This document shows positions 1 to 9,156 of a stretch of DNA of 64,000 nt, one piece after another. The notes beneath the pieces were generated by a model. That model was given only the letters and a program-made list of their open reading frames with translations. It did no database searches and had not been told where the DNA came from. How positions within the stretch are numbered: position 1 is the stretch's first letter; each line of letters opens with the position of its first letter. The position numbers and the translations under genes are program-made. Origin of the DNA: an uncultured Christensenellaceae bacterium (GTDB taxonomy: Bacteria > Bacillota > Clostridia > Christensenellales > UBA3700); the NCBI GenBank assembly GCA_944376205.1, contig CALWBV010000009.1, positions 1 through 64,000 of the forward strand. Reading direction: 5' to 3'.

Positions 1-1485
1 ATAGACGACGGCGTTTCGGGAACGACATTTCAACGCCCCGAAGTACAGCGACTTTTGGACGATGCCAAGACAGGAGTAATAAACACAATCATAGTGAAAG
101 ACTTATCCCGTTTTGGAAGAAACTATATCGAAGTAGGACAGTATATAGATTATGTGTTCCCGGCTTTTGGTATACGCTTTATAGCTATACAAGACAATGT
201 AGACACTGCAAATAGAGATAGTGGTGCTATGGATATGATGCCTATTATGAACGTATTCAACGAATGGCATGCAGCGAATACAAGCAAGAAGATAAGAGCT
301 GTTAAAAGAGCTAATGCCTTAGCAGGAAAATTCAGCGGATCAAGAGCGCCGTATGGATATATAAAAGGCACAGACGAAAAAAGAACGTTTCAGATAGACG
401 AAGAAGCTGCGCCTATCGTAAAAAGAATATTCGAAATGTATGCATCGGGAATAAGCCCATATAAAATTGCTGAAATATTAAATAATGAGGGTATACCAAG
501 TGCAGGCAGACTTACTTTTTTAAGGACAGGAGAGAAAATTAGAAATAACGAACACCCCTATTGGGCAGAAACAAGAATAAGACCTATCTTAAAGAATATA
601 GAATATCTCGGGCATCTGGCTCAACAAAAATATGCTTCAGTTTCGTACAAAAACCATAAGATAATACAGAAGGACCAAAGCGATTGGGTAATAGTATATA
701 ATACGCATGAGCCGATAATATCTCAAGAACTTTGGGATAAAGTACAAGAAAGATTGAAGTCGAGAGCTCACGGCAGAAAAATGCGTACGGGTATGACTCA
801 TCCGCTTTCAGGCTTTTTGTACTGTGCCGATTGCGGCAGTAAACTCAAAATGGGATATGTATGGCATAAATACAAAAACTATTATACATATAATTTTGAT
901 TGTGGCAAACTGAAACGTTATGGAAGGTCCTTTTGCTTTTCACACTATATAAGGGCAAACGTATTGGAAGAAATCGTGCTCGGAGATATACGCGAAATGG
1001 CAAAAAGGATTGTACTAGACGAAAAATCTATACGAGAAGAATATGTCCGACATAATGCTGAACTGAAAGACCAAAGCATAAAGTCTATTAAAAAAGAATT
1101 ACAAACAAAAAACAAGCGTATGGAAGAATTATCTCGCTTGATTCAAGTCGCATACGAAGACAGAGTAAAAGGCAAAATGCCCGAAGATATTTGCATAAGC
1201 TTCATACAAAGATATTCAGAAGAACAAAGGTCAGTTACTGCGGAAATAACGGAACTTGAAACAAAGTTAAACGACACAGAAACTGCAAGACAAAACGCAG
1301 ACGGTTTTATACGCAACATAAAGAAATATCTCGATGCACCGGAACTTACCCGAGAAATGTGCTATGAGCTTTTAGACAGAGTCATAGTCGGAGGACTGCC
1401 AAAAGTTACAGGCAAAGAACGAGAGATAGATATTATCTACAAAGTCGATATTGCATCTGTCTTACGTTACAAACTTAATAAATAA
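1..1485 (+). CDS. Large serine recombinase, C-terminal part (5' end outside window)
   Basis: The frame is open from base 1, so the gene begins upstream and the catalytic serine is not visible. The visible part opens with the end of the resolvase domain (DLSRFGRN), then a recombinase domain, a zinc ribbon (CADCGSKL plus later Cys) and a C-terminal coiled coil. This is the TnpX/Tn4451-like large serine recombinase plan used for excision and integration of clostridial mobile elements. The gene ends in a hairpin terminator. It most likely marks the right-hand end of an element whose cargo lies to the left. The family call is secure; the element type is not. Confidence 0.93.
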   Translation: MDDGVSGTTFQRPEVQRLLDDAKTGVINTIIVKDLSRFGRNYIEVGQYIDYVFPAFGIRFIAIQDNVDTANRDSGAMDMMPIMNVFNEWHAANTSKKIRAVKRANALAGKFSGSRAPYGYIKGTDEKRTFQIDEEAAPIVKRIFEMYASGISPYKIAEILNNEGIPSAGRLTFLRTGEKIRNNEHPYWAETRIRPILKNIEYLGHLAQQKYASVSYKNHKIIQKDQSDWVIVYNTHEPIISQELWDKVQERLKSRAHGRKMRTGMTHPLSGFLYCADCGSKLKMGYVWHKYKNYYTYNFDCGKLKRYGRSFCFSHYIRANVLEEIVLGDIREMAKRIVLDEKSIREEYVRHNAELKDQSIKSIKKELQTKNKRMEELSRLIQVAYEDRVKGKMPEDICISFIQRYSEEQRSVTAEITELETKLNDTETARQNADGFIRNIKKYLDAPELTREMCYELLDRVIVGGLPKVTGKEREIDIIYKVDIASVLRYKLNK

Positions 1486-1490
1486 TAAAT

Positions 1491-1523
1491 AGCGTATGGG
1501 GACTGAACTCATACGCTTTTTAT
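1491..1523 (+). terminator. Terminator of the serine recombinase gene
   Basis: Eight-base stem AGCGTATG / CATACGCT followed by TTTT, five bases after the recombinase stop. Confidence 0.75.
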
Positions 1524-1526
1524 ATG

Positions 1527-1754
1527 CTATTTTCTTCCCAACATAGAGTGTCCATAAAATGTTGTTGCAACTGTTTTCAAACGGATATTAGTTTGATCGC
1601 ACGCCTTTGCGAAAATTCTTAAAGAAAAACATACAGCTTTCTGATTTGCGGGGTTGAAAACATTGTAATTCGTCATATCTTTTGAGGGGCTTTCGGTAAG
1701 CTCCTTTTTATATTTAAGCAAATATATATACAATATAAGTAGTAATTTATACAA
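1527..1754 (-). CDS. Doubtful 75-aa ORF beside the recombinase
   Basis: The frame opens with TTG inside a palindrome and has no ribosome site, so the annotated start is poor. The C-terminal ~55 residues (from about ELTESPSKDM) look more protein-like than the lysine/leucine-rich N-terminus. It may be a remnant at the end of the neighbouring mobile element. I do not recognise a family and cannot exclude a chance ORF. Confidence 0.2.
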   Translation of the reverse strand: MYKLLLILYIYLLKYKKELTESPSKDMTNYNVFNPANQKAVCFSLRIFAKACDQTNIRLKTVATTFYGHSMLGRK

Positions 1755-1782
1755 TTTAAGCCTTATGTAAATTGTATAAATT
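1744..1782. repeat. Dispersed palindrome, copy 1
   Basis: Perfect 15-base arms (AATTTATACAATTTA and its complement) around a 9-base loop, AGCCTTATG. Two further copies with nearly the same arms lie at 6119-6159 and 16124-16162. There is no T-run next to it, so it is not a plain terminator. The rest of 1783-1860 is AT-rich; a GGACGGAAAAATCCG-like fold is possible, but no gene is seen. Confidence 0.8.
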
Positions 1783-1860
1783 AGAAATCAAACGGATTTT
1801 TCCGTCCGTCTATCGAGATTATCGGGCGGCGTAATTTAATTTACAAATACACAAATACGT

Positions 1861-1889
1861 TTTACTTTTTTTGCGCATTAGAGTATAAT
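1861..1889 (+). promoter_or_regulatory. metG operon promoter
   Basis: TTTACT and TATAAT separated by 17 bases, giving a leader of about 30 nt before metG. That leader is too short for a T-box. Confidence 0.6.
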
Positions 1890-1925
1890 ATATAAGAAAA
1901 TTTATCCCTTCAATCGGAGGACTAT

Positions 1926-3902
1926 ATGGAAAAGAAGAAATTTTACATTACTACACCTATCTATTATCCCAGCGGTAAGTGGCATATCGGCACGTGCTAT
2001 ACGACGATAATTTGCGATGCGCTTGCGAGATATAAGAGAATGCAGGGTTACGACGTATTCTATCTTACGGGTACGGACGAGCACGGACAAAAGATACAGA
2101 AGGTTGCAGCAGCGGCTAATACCGAAGTCAAGACGTATATCGACGGCGTTGTCGGAGAACTTAAAAAGCTGTGGAAACTTCTCGATATTTCATACGACAA
2201 GTTTATACGTACCACCGACGAAGAGCATATGCAGGCGGTGCAGAAAATATTTACCAAACTCTATGAAAAGGGCGACATATACAAGAGCCAGTATGAGGGA
2301 TGGTATTGTACTCCTTGCGAGGCATTCTGGACGAAAACACAGCTTGTAGACGGCAAATGCCCCGACTGCGGCAGACCTGTTGAGCTTATGAAAGAGGAAA
2401 GCTATTTCTTCAGATTGAGCAAGTATCAGGACAGAATTCAAAAACTTATCGAAGAAGACAAGGAATTCCTTCAGCCTACGACAAGACAAAACGAGATGCT
2501 CAACAACTTCATCAAACCCGGACTTCAGGATCTGTGTGTATCCCGTACGTCCTTTGACTGGGGTATAAAAGTGCCTTTCGATCCCAAGCACGTAATCTAC
2601 GTTTGGATAGATGCGCTTACCAATTACATTACGGCTTTGGGTTACGGCAGCGACGACGACAGCAAGTTCAAGAGATATTGGCCTGCGGACATTCATATGA
2701 TGGGCAAGGAAATTATCCGTTTCCACTCGATTATCTGGCCCGCTATACTTATGGCACTCGATTTGCCTTTGCCCAAAAAGGTTTACGGACACGGCTGGCT
2801 TATGTTCAACAATGACAAGATGTCCAAGTCCAAAGGTAATATCGTAGATCCTTTTATACTTTGCGAAAGATACGGAGTAGACGCATTGAGATACTATATG
2901 TTGAGAGAAGTGCCTTTCGGTCAGGACGGCAACTTTACCAACGAAATATTCTTGAAGCGCCGCAACAGCGACCTTGCAAACGACCTCGGCAATCTCGTGT
3001 CGAGAGTAACGGCAATGGTAGCGCAGTATTTCGACGGTGTGATTCCTGCGCCTGACAAAAAAGAAGCGGTTGACGACGAGCTTATCGCAATGGCAAACGC
3101 TATGTATGCGAGCGTTACGGAGAGCATGGACAAGATGTACGTACCCGAAGCGCTGGACACGATATTCAAAGTTATTCAAAGAGCAAACAAGTATATCGAC
3201 GAGTGTACGCCTTGGATACTTGCAAAGAGCGAAGAAGGAAGAGTGAGACTCAAGACGGTACTTTACAACCTTTGCGAGGTTATCAGAATGGCGGCAGTCA
3301 TACTTCAGCCTTTCCTCACCGAGACGCCTGAAAAGATTTTCAAGAAGCTCGGCGTAAGTGAAGAAGAACTCAAGGACTTTAAGTCCATAGAGAAGTTCGG
3401 CGCAAAGATTGACGGACACAAGGTTGACAAGGGCGAACAGCTTTTTGAGAGAATAGACATTCAAAAGGAACTTAAGGTAATGGACGATATTCTCGAAGAA
3501 CAGAAAAAACAAGCTCAACAGGCTCAAAAGAAAGCACAGGAAAAAGAGGAGAAAACAAACGTGGCAGATATAAACGAAATTACGATAGACGATTTTGCAA
3601 GAATACAGCTTAAAGTCGGCAAGGTAGTAGAATGCCAGAAAGTGGAAAAAGCCGACAAGCTTCTTTGCAGCAAGATAGATTTGGGAGAAGGCGCACCCCG
3701 CACGATAGTCAGCGGAATAGCAAAATATTACACTCCCGAAGAAATGGTAGGAAAACAGGTTATCGTAGTCACCAACTTGAAACCTGTCAAGTTGAGAGGT
3801 ATAGAGTCGCAGGGTATGGTACTTTGCGCTAGCGACGAAAATGGTAATCTCGCACTCGTTACGCCCGAGAAGGATATTACGGCGGGCAGTGAAGTAAGAT
3901 GA
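1926..3902 (+). CDS. metG: Methionyl-tRNA synthetase
   Basis: Charges tRNA-Met with methionine. The 658-aa protein has the class I signature near residue 20 (HIGT), the zinc-binding Cys pairs CTPC and CPDC around 125-150, the KMSKS loop (DKMSKSKGN) near 300, the anticodon-binding helical domain, a charged coiled-coil linker (about 520-550) and a C-terminal Trbp111-type tRNA-binding/dimerisation domain. The start follows ATCGGAGGAC at good spacing. It is first in an operon: its TGA overlaps the tatD start (ATGA). This is the usual Firmicutes metG-tatD order. Confidence 0.98.
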   Translation: MEKKKFYITTPIYYPSGKWHIGTCYTTIICDALARYKRMQGYDVFYLTGTDEHGQKIQKVAAAANTEVKTYIDGVVGELKKLWKLLDISYDKFIRTTDEEHMQAVQKIFTKLYEKGDIYKSQYEGWYCTPCEAFWTKTQLVDGKCPDCGRPVELMKEESYFFRLSKYQDRIQKLIEEDKEFLQPTTRQNEMLNNFIKPGLQDLCVSRTSFDWGIKVPFDPKHVIYVWIDALTNYITALGYGSDDDSKFKRYWPADIHMMGKEIIRFHSIIWPAILMALDLPLPKKVYGHGWLMFNNDKMSKSKGNIVDPFILCERYGVDALRYYMLREVPFGQDGNFTNEIFLKRRNSDLANDLGNLVSRVTAMVAQYFDGVIPAPDKKEAVDDELIAMANAMYASVTESMDKMYVPEALDTIFKVIQRANKYIDECTPWILAKSEEGRVRLKTVLYNLCEVIRMAAVILQPFLTETPEKIFKKLGVSEEELKDFKSIEKFGAKIDGHKVDKGEQLFERIDIQKELKVMDDILEEQKKQAQQAQKKAQEKEEKTNVADINEITIDDFARIQLKVGKVVECQKVEKADKLLCSKIDLGEGAPRTIVSGIAKYYTPEEMVGKQVIVVTNLKPVKLRGIESQGMVLCASDENGNLALVTPEKDITAGSEVR

Positions 3903-4672
3903 TAATAGATACGCATTGTCATCTTTGCGACGCAAGACTTAAGGACAGACAGGAGGAGATAATCTTCTCTTTGTCGGATTGCGGCATAGAGAGTATATTC
4001 GAAGTCGGTTGGGGTTTTGACAGTTCAAAAGACGCATTGACTCTTGCCGAAAAGCATAGTAATGTGTGGGCAATTATCGGCACGCATCCTCACGACGCAA
4101 AGAATTATTCCGATCAAGCAGAGGATTTTTACTTGCAGGCGGCAGAAAATAAAAAAGTCATTGCGATCGGAGAAATAGGACTGGATTACTATTACGATCT
4201 GTCGGACAGAGAAGTGCAAAAAGATGTTTTTGCAAGACAAATCTGTCTTGCCGACAAAGCGGGTTTGCCCGTAGTTCTTCATATCCGAGACGCTTACAAA
4301 GACGCACTCGATATTCTGTCGGCGCACAGGGACAAACTTAAACACGGCGTATTGATGCACTGTTATTCGTCGAGTGCGGAGATGGTAAGAGAATTTATGA
4401 AATTCGATTGCTATTTTGCTTTCGGCGGAGCGATAACTTTTAAGAACGCAAAAAAAGACGAGGTCATCAAAGCCGTTCCCGAGGACAGACTTCTTATAGA
4501 GACGGATTGTCCGTACATGACGCCCGTACCGTTCAGAGGTCAGACCAACGAACCGAAATATGTAAATCTCGTTGTCGATAAGATCGCACAAATAAAGAAT
4601 ATCGACAGAAAGGCGGTAGAGGAGAGGACTTACCGCAACACTTTGAAGCTGTTTTTCAAATACGGCAAATGA
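3899..4672 (+). CDS. tatD: TatD family metal-dependent hydrolase (DNase)
   Basis: A 257-aa TIM-barrel hydrolase of the TatD family, whose members are 3'-5' DNases or other metal-dependent phosphodiesterases. Visible metal-site motifs are DTHCHL near the N-terminus, GEIGLDYY around residue 95, the central histidines (VLHIRD, LMHCYS) and ETDCPYMTP. It overlaps metG by four bases and is followed nine bases later by the radical SAM gene, so the three are co-translated. Family is certain; the physiological substrate is not. Confidence 0.95.
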   Translation: MIIDTHCHLCDARLKDRQEEIIFSLSDCGIESIFEVGWGFDSSKDALTLAEKHSNVWAIIGTHPHDAKNYSDQAEDFYLQAAENKKVIAIGEIGLDYYYDLSDREVQKDVFARQICLADKAGLPVVLHIRDAYKDALDILSAHRDKLKHGVLMHCYSSSAEMVREFMKFDCYFAFGGAITFKNAKKDEVIKAVPEDRLLIETDCPYMTPVPFRGQTNEPKYVNLVVDKIAQIKNIDRKAVEERTYRNTLKLFFKYGK

Positions 4673-4681
4673 GAGGATTTT

Positions 4682-5278
4682 ATGCAAAACACTTATGTCT
4701 ACAAGGTAGATAACAATCTATATATAAACCTTACCAACAGATGCAGCAACCGCTGTGAATTTTGCGTGCGTTATTACGACAAACCTATTTACGGCGATTT
4801 GTGGATAGGTCACGAGCCTACGGCGGAAGAGGTCATAGATATTCTTGACAAGTGCTACAATCTCAAAGACTACCACGAAGTTGTCTTCTGCGGTTATGGC
4901 GAACCTACTTACAGATTCGACGCTATCGAGAAGATAAGCGAATATATTCACTCAAAAGGCGCAAAGACAAGAATCAATACCAACGGTCAAGCCAACGAAA
5001 TTCTCGGCGAAGACATTACGTCCCGCATAGTTAAATGCATCGATACGATAAACGTCAGTCTCAATGCTACCGACGCAGAAAAATATGACAAGATATGTCA
5101 TTCTCAATACGGTCTTAAGGCTTTCGATATCATGCTTGACTTTGCGAAGAAATGCGTCGAACACGGCGGCAACGTGGTTTTGAGCATAGTCGATTGCGTG
5201 GGTAAAGAGGAAATCGAAAAGGCAAAGACGATTGCAGAAAAGATAGGCGCAAAACTCAGAGTAAGGGAGCTTTTGTAA
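4682..5278 (+). CDS. TatD-associated radical SAM protein
   Basis: A 198-aa minimal radical SAM enzyme. The cluster motif is CSNRCEFC (CxxxCxxC) near residue 16, followed by GYGEPT, the glycine-rich SAM-binding stretch. It matches the short TatD-linked radical SAM family (QueE-like size), whose reaction is unknown. The gene sits exactly between tatD and rsmA, where many Firmicutes carry rnmV (ribonuclease M5), and only three bases separate it from rsmA. The context suggests a link to RNA or nucleic-acid maturation, but that is inference. Confidence 0.9.
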   Translation: MQNTYVYKVDNNLYINLTNRCSNRCEFCVRYYDKPIYGDLWIGHEPTAEEVIDILDKCYNLKDYHEVVFCGYGEPTYRFDAIEKISEYIHSKGAKTRINTNGQANEILGEDITSRIVKCIDTINVSLNATDAEKYDKICHSQYGLKAFDIMLDFAKKCVEHGGNVVLSIVDCVGKEEIEKAKTIAEKIGAKLRVRELL

Positions 5279-5281
5279 ACA

Positions 5282-6106
5282 ATGGGAGACATCGGCAAAG
5301 TACTCAAAGAACATAATTTCAGATTCAATAAGCAGTTCGGACAGAACTTTATTACCGACGTCAATCTTTTGCAGGCGATGGTTGGGGATGCAGGCGTAAC
5401 GCAGGACGACACCGTGCTTGAAATAGGTGCGGGGGCAGGTACGCTCACAAGAGCGCTTGCAGAAAAGGCAAAAAAAGTTTACGCATTCGAGATAGACAGA
5501 AATCTTATACCTATACTCGGGGAAACGCTCAAGGGATTGGACGATAAAGTCGAAGTGATTTTCAAAGACATTATGAAAGTGTCCGATGACGAACTTGACA
5601 AAATCATAGACAGCGGCAAATATAAGGTTGTAGCAAATTTGCCGTACTATATAACAACTCCGCTTATCATGCGTTTTCTTGAAAGAACTCATAAGCCTTC
5701 TAGCATAACGGTAATGATTCAGAAGGAAGTCGGAAAGAGACTGACGTCTTCTGCCGATTGCGGAGATTACGGCGTGATAACACTTTCGATAGCGCTTGAG
5801 GGAAAAGCTAAAATAATGAGGGAAGTTCCCAGATATATGTTTACGCCTCAGCCCAATGTGGACAGCTGTATTGTGAGAATCGACCTTGACGACACATATA
5901 AGGACGTCGATAAAATAAGAGTCAAAAAATTTATAAAAGCGGCTTTTTCGATGAGAAGAAAAACTCTTGTCAACAATCTCTCGTCAAGCTTGGGAATAGC
6001 AAAGGATAAAATCGAGAGTGCACTTGAGAAACTGGGCATGGACACGAGGATAAGAGGAGAAGTGCTGAAAGTCGACGATTATATAGCGCTTGCCGATTTG
6101 TTGTAA
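5282..6106 (+). CDS. rsmA: 16S rRNA dimethyladenosine transferase
   Basis: RsmA/KsgA dimethylates the two adjacent adenosines in the 3' hairpin of 16S rRNA during small-subunit assembly. The 274-aa protein has the characteristic start (FGQNFITD), SAM motif I (LEIGAGAGTLT), the EID acidic motif and the catalytic NLPYY motif near residue 121. The C-terminal helical domain is complete. It is last in the metG operon, three bases after the radical SAM gene, and is followed by a palindromic repeat and a terminator. Confidence 0.97.
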   Translation: MGDIGKVLKEHNFRFNKQFGQNFITDVNLLQAMVGDAGVTQDDTVLEIGAGAGTLTRALAEKAKKVYAFEIDRNLIPILGETLKGLDDKVEVIFKDIMKVSDDELDKIIDSGKYKVVANLPYYITTPLIMRFLERTHKPSSITVMIQKEVGKRLTSSADCGDYGVITLSIALEGKAKIMREVPRYMFTPQPNVDSCIVRIDLDDTYKDVDKIRVKKFIKAAFSMRRKTLVNNLSSSLGIAKDKIESALEKLGMDTRIRGEVLKVDDYIALADLL

Positions 6107-6118
6107 ACTATATGTGTC

Positions 6119-6159
6119 TTATATATACAATTTAAGTCTTGGGTAAATTGTATATATAA
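6119..6159. repeat. Dispersed palindrome, copy 2
   Basis: Arms of 16 bases (core ATATATACAATTTA and its complement) around loop AGTCTTGGG, the same loop as copy 3 at 16.1 kb. It lies 12 bases after the rsmA stop and before the real terminator. Confidence 0.8.
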
Positions 6160-6193
6160 TGATAAAAGCTATTATTTATTCTTATATAATAAT

Positions 6194-6220
6194 AAAGCGG
6201 AGATTGCTCCGTTTTTTTTA
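6194..6220 (+). terminator. Terminator of the metG-rsmA operon
   Basis: Stem CGGAG / CTCCG with loop ATTG and a run of eight T. Confidence 0.75.
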
Positions 6221-6346
6221 TTGTTTTACAACTACTTGCAATTTTTTCAAAATCTTTTCAAATTGATATTTTATCTTAATAGTGTGAGACGATAGGTCAT
6301 ACATCGCCTGCCTTTCGCATACATTATCGTGTACGGAGGTGGATAT

Positions 6347-7288
6347 ATGGTAATCCTTAAGAAGATAATTATTCTCACAGAATATCAGAACAGCGGAGCG
6401 TCGGGCATAGTAAAACTCGAAAATTTTGCAGGACGTACAAGTTGTTTTGTAAGAGTTTTGGGAGTCGCAGACGAGGGAGAAGTATGCATAAAATGCGGCG
6501 AAGACATAATGTACTGCGGCAGTCTCGTCACAGGCGCGATGAAATTTGGAGCGCTTTACGATCTCACAAAACCTATATATATTGCCGTGGCAAAAGAGGG
6601 AAAGATCGTATGTATGGGAAGCAATACGGGCAGATTTTCGCCCTCTGTTTTATCGGGCGAATTGTACCGTTATTATGCGGAGCGCAATAATCAAAACGTA
6701 TCTTATGAGTATGAAAATCAGTATGCGTGTCAAAGAGAAGTTGATATTGATAAACCGCAAAATAACGACGAAAATATTCAGCATATAGAAGAAAATCGTG
6801 AGCCTTTGAAAAAGGAGCAGTCGCCCGTTGAGAAAACTGCGGTGCAGGATTCGTCTGTTAATGAGGAGCCTAGTGAGCAAGAAACAATATCCGAATCTGC
6901 TAATAATACCTCTAAAAAGGCCGTAAAAGACGACAAGGTCAGTGCAGAAACAAAAGTCAAGGAGCCTTTTTATAAACAGATAGAAAATAGCATGCAGGAG
7001 CTTTTCGATAAATACGAAAGCGACAGCGAACTCAATCTTCTCGTTCCAGACAGCAAGTGGGCGCGTGTACCCGTGGACGATCAGAATTATTATGTCGTAG
7101 GACTTATATACAGCGACGGCAAGCCCAATCTCATCTGTTACGGCGTTCCCGATAAAGATTCTTCCAATCCTCCCGCAAATACAAATGACTGCCGTCAGTG
7201 GCTCGAACTCGAAAAAGGAGGCAGAGGTTACTGGATGATGTATCAGTCGGCAGTATCGGGGCAGACTCTCACCACGCAGATTATTTGA
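6347..7288 (+). CDS. Conserved-type protein of unknown function with acidic linker
   Basis: I chose the ATG at 6347 because a strong ribosome site (CGGAGGTGG) sits just upstream; an earlier in-frame GTG would place that site inside the gene. The 313-aa protein has three parts: an N-terminal beta-rich domain (about 1-105), a long acidic, low-complexity linker (about 110-215) and a compact C-terminal domain (about 220-313) with NLLVPDSKWARVP and WLELEKGGRGYWMM. There is no signal peptide or membrane segment, so it is probably cytoplasmic. No function recognised. Confidence 0.8.
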   Translation: MVILKKIIILTEYQNSGASGIVKLENFAGRTSCFVRVLGVADEGEVCIKCGEDIMYCGSLVTGAMKFGALYDLTKPIYIAVAKEGKIVCMGSNTGRFSPSVLSGELYRYYAERNNQNVSYEYENQYACQREVDIDKPQNNDENIQHIEENREPLKKEQSPVEKTAVQDSSVNEEPSEQETISESANNTSKKAVKDDKVSAETKVKEPFYKQIENSMQELFDKYESDSELNLLVPDSKWARVPVDDQNYYVVGLIYSDGKPNLICYGVPDKDSSNPPANTNDCRQWLELEKGGRGYWMMYQSAVSGQTLTTQII

Positions 7289-7328
7289 ATTTAATCAAAA
7301 TTGTTAATAACTGAACAACGTCAATAAG

Positions 7329-7361
7329 AAAATCTCTCTGATTTAAGGGGAGATTTTTTTA
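7329..7361 (+). terminator. Terminator after the unknown protein gene
   Basis: AAATCTC pairs with GGGAGATTT, followed by a T-run. Confidence 0.7.
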
Positions 7362-7407
7362 TATAACGTTTTAATTGTTATTTTTACATCAAAAAGTAAA
7401 AAGCTTA

Positions 7408-7436
7408 TTTACAAAACTCTTTACATAATTTATAAT
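7408..7436 (+). promoter_or_regulatory. Promoter of the transporter-lipoprotein pair
   Basis: TTTACA and TATAAT with a 17-base spacer. Transcription would begin near 7443. Confidence 0.65.
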
Positions 7437-7469
7437 GGATATAGTATTAAATTCTATGTGGGGAAAAGA

Positions 7470-9155
7470 ATGGGGAAAATTATCTCGGCTGTTAAAGGCT
7501 TTTTCAAACAATGGAACAAACCTGAAGGCGATAATTACGTAGCAAGCAAAGAAATTATTGCCTATTCCGTAGGCGGAATGGGAGTATTTTTTATTGCGGC
7601 TATCGCCAACAACATCACGCTTTCGTCGGCATGTCTATTGATAGGTGCGGTATACAGAATAAGTCCTACCGTAATCATTACTCTTGCCAACGTCAATACT
7701 ATCGTAACGCTTTTGGTGCAACCTCTCAAAAGCTGGCTGATAGACAATACGCCCGGTAAACAAGGCAAAGCCCGACCGTGGTTGTTATGGCTGGGCGGAC
7801 CGACAGCATTGTTTATGTCAATGATAGCATACATACCGAACAACTGGTCGCCTGACGTAAAGGCTGTCCTTGTAGGTATAATATTCATTTTTATGAATTT
7901 CTGCTATCAGTTCTATTACGGTATGTATATACAGCTTTCGCAGCTTATGACTCCGAATACCAACGAAAGAGCCAAGATAATATCCTTGTCTTCAATTATT
8001 TATTCGATGGCACCTACTATCACGGGCGTAATCTTCCCTTTGATAGCGGCGCAATTCGGCGAAAACGGCACAGGTTGGTATTCTCAAAACTTCTATAGAG
8101 TTATTGCTCCCGTAATGACTATTTTCGGTTACGGACTCAGTTTGATAGCGTATTTCTTTACTAAAGAAAGAATAGTTGTCGCAAAGAGATACGAGCAAAA
8201 AGTAAAATTCAAAGACGGATTTTCCAAGATTCTCAAAAACAAGTATTTGTGGATCGCAAATATAGGCGTAATGCTGACGGTAGTTAGAGCCAGCATTACT
8301 ACGGTTATGGGTTGGGAATACGTCTATGTATTGCAAAACGATAATATATATTCCGTAATGTCGTTGATAATGGGTACCGCTTCGCTGTTCGGTATGGCAC
8401 TCGGTCCTATAATGATGAAAAAACTCGGCAAAAAGAATACGGTTATTTTGGCAAATGCGATATTTGCAGGCGCTTCTGTAATAACGCTGTTGTTTGTCAA
8501 TAATTTTGCTTTGTTCACTGTCGGTATATATCTGTGTTATTTCTCTGCGGCAGTGCAGATTATTACGTCTCCTGCGATGAACGGCGACGCTCTCGATTAT
8601 CAGCAGTGGAAGACGGGCGACAGACTCGAAGGTTTTGCGGGTAACTTTGCTATTATCACTTCGATAGTCGCTTTAGGTACGAATTATATCATGCCGTTTG
8701 TCAATGAATATTTCGGTTTGGTTACCGATTACAATGTTCTTTACGATACAAACGTAAGACTGCCTATGTTCAGAGTGTTGTCGGTAATAAGTTTGATAGG
8801 TTCTGTACTATTTATAATCCCTTATCTATTCTGGGATTTGTCCGACGAAAAGCATAAAAAGATTATCGAAGATCTTAAGGAAAGAGCACGTGCGCAGAAC
8901 ATAGAGGACGGATACGCAGACGCTAGTATTCTTTACAGCGACGAAAAACTTGAAGCTGACGAGGATGTTTACGAGGAGAATACAGAAGAACTGGTTCTCA
9001 AACAGGCAAAGACGCTCAAGGCACTCGAAGAGGACGGAGAAATCAAAGATGAAGCTACGCTTGATGCGGTAGAAAACGATGGTTTGTCCGAAGGGAAAAA
9101 TGTAATCGTAAACGATGACGAAAATGCAGACGATAAGCAAAAGGAGGAAAAATGA
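7470..9155 (+). CDS. GPH-type sugar:cation symporter (MFS_2 family)
   Basis: A twelve-helix transporter of the glycoside-pentoside-hexuronide (MelB-like) group. Marks include the early loop with DNTPGKQGKARPWLLW, which matches the conserved MelB-family segment, and the long hydrophobic runs throughout. Residues after about 465 form an unusually long, strongly acidic cytoplasmic tail. The ATG at 7470 is preferred over the GTG at 7458 because only the former has a GGGGAAA-like ribosome site. A lipoprotein gene follows immediately, suggesting a functional pair. Substrate unknown. Confidence 0.88.
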   Translation: MGKIISAVKGFFKQWNKPEGDNYVASKEIIAYSVGGMGVFFIAAIANNITLSSACLLIGAVYRISPTVIITLANVNTIVTLLVQPLKSWLIDNTPGKQGKARPWLLWLGGPTALFMSMIAYIPNNWSPDVKAVLVGIIFIFMNFCYQFYYGMYIQLSQLMTPNTNERAKIISLSSIIYSMAPTITGVIFPLIAAQFGENGTGWYSQNFYRVIAPVMTIFGYGLSLIAYFFTKERIVVAKRYEQKVKFKDGFSKILKNKYLWIANIGVMLTVVRASITTVMGWEYVYVLQNDNIYSVMSLIMGTASLFGMALGPIMMKKLGKKNTVILANAIFAGASVITLLFVNNFALFTVGIYLCYFSAAVQIITSPAMNGDALDYQQWKTGDRLEGFAGNFAIITSIVALGTNYIMPFVNEYFGLVTDYNVLYDTNVRLPMFRVLSVISLIGSVLFIIPYLFWDLSDEKHKKIIEDLKERARAQNIEDGYADASILYSDEKLEADEDVYEENTEELVLKQAKTLKALEEDGEIKDEATLDAVENDGLSEGKNVIVNDDENADDKQKEEK

Positions 9156-9156
9156 T

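Noticed and set aside
2190..3935. 581-codon minus-strand ORF opposite metG
   Set aside because: The plus strand encodes an unmistakable MetRS; the antisense frame is Cys/Phe/Tyr-rich with no domain or ribosome site, a codon-bias shadow.
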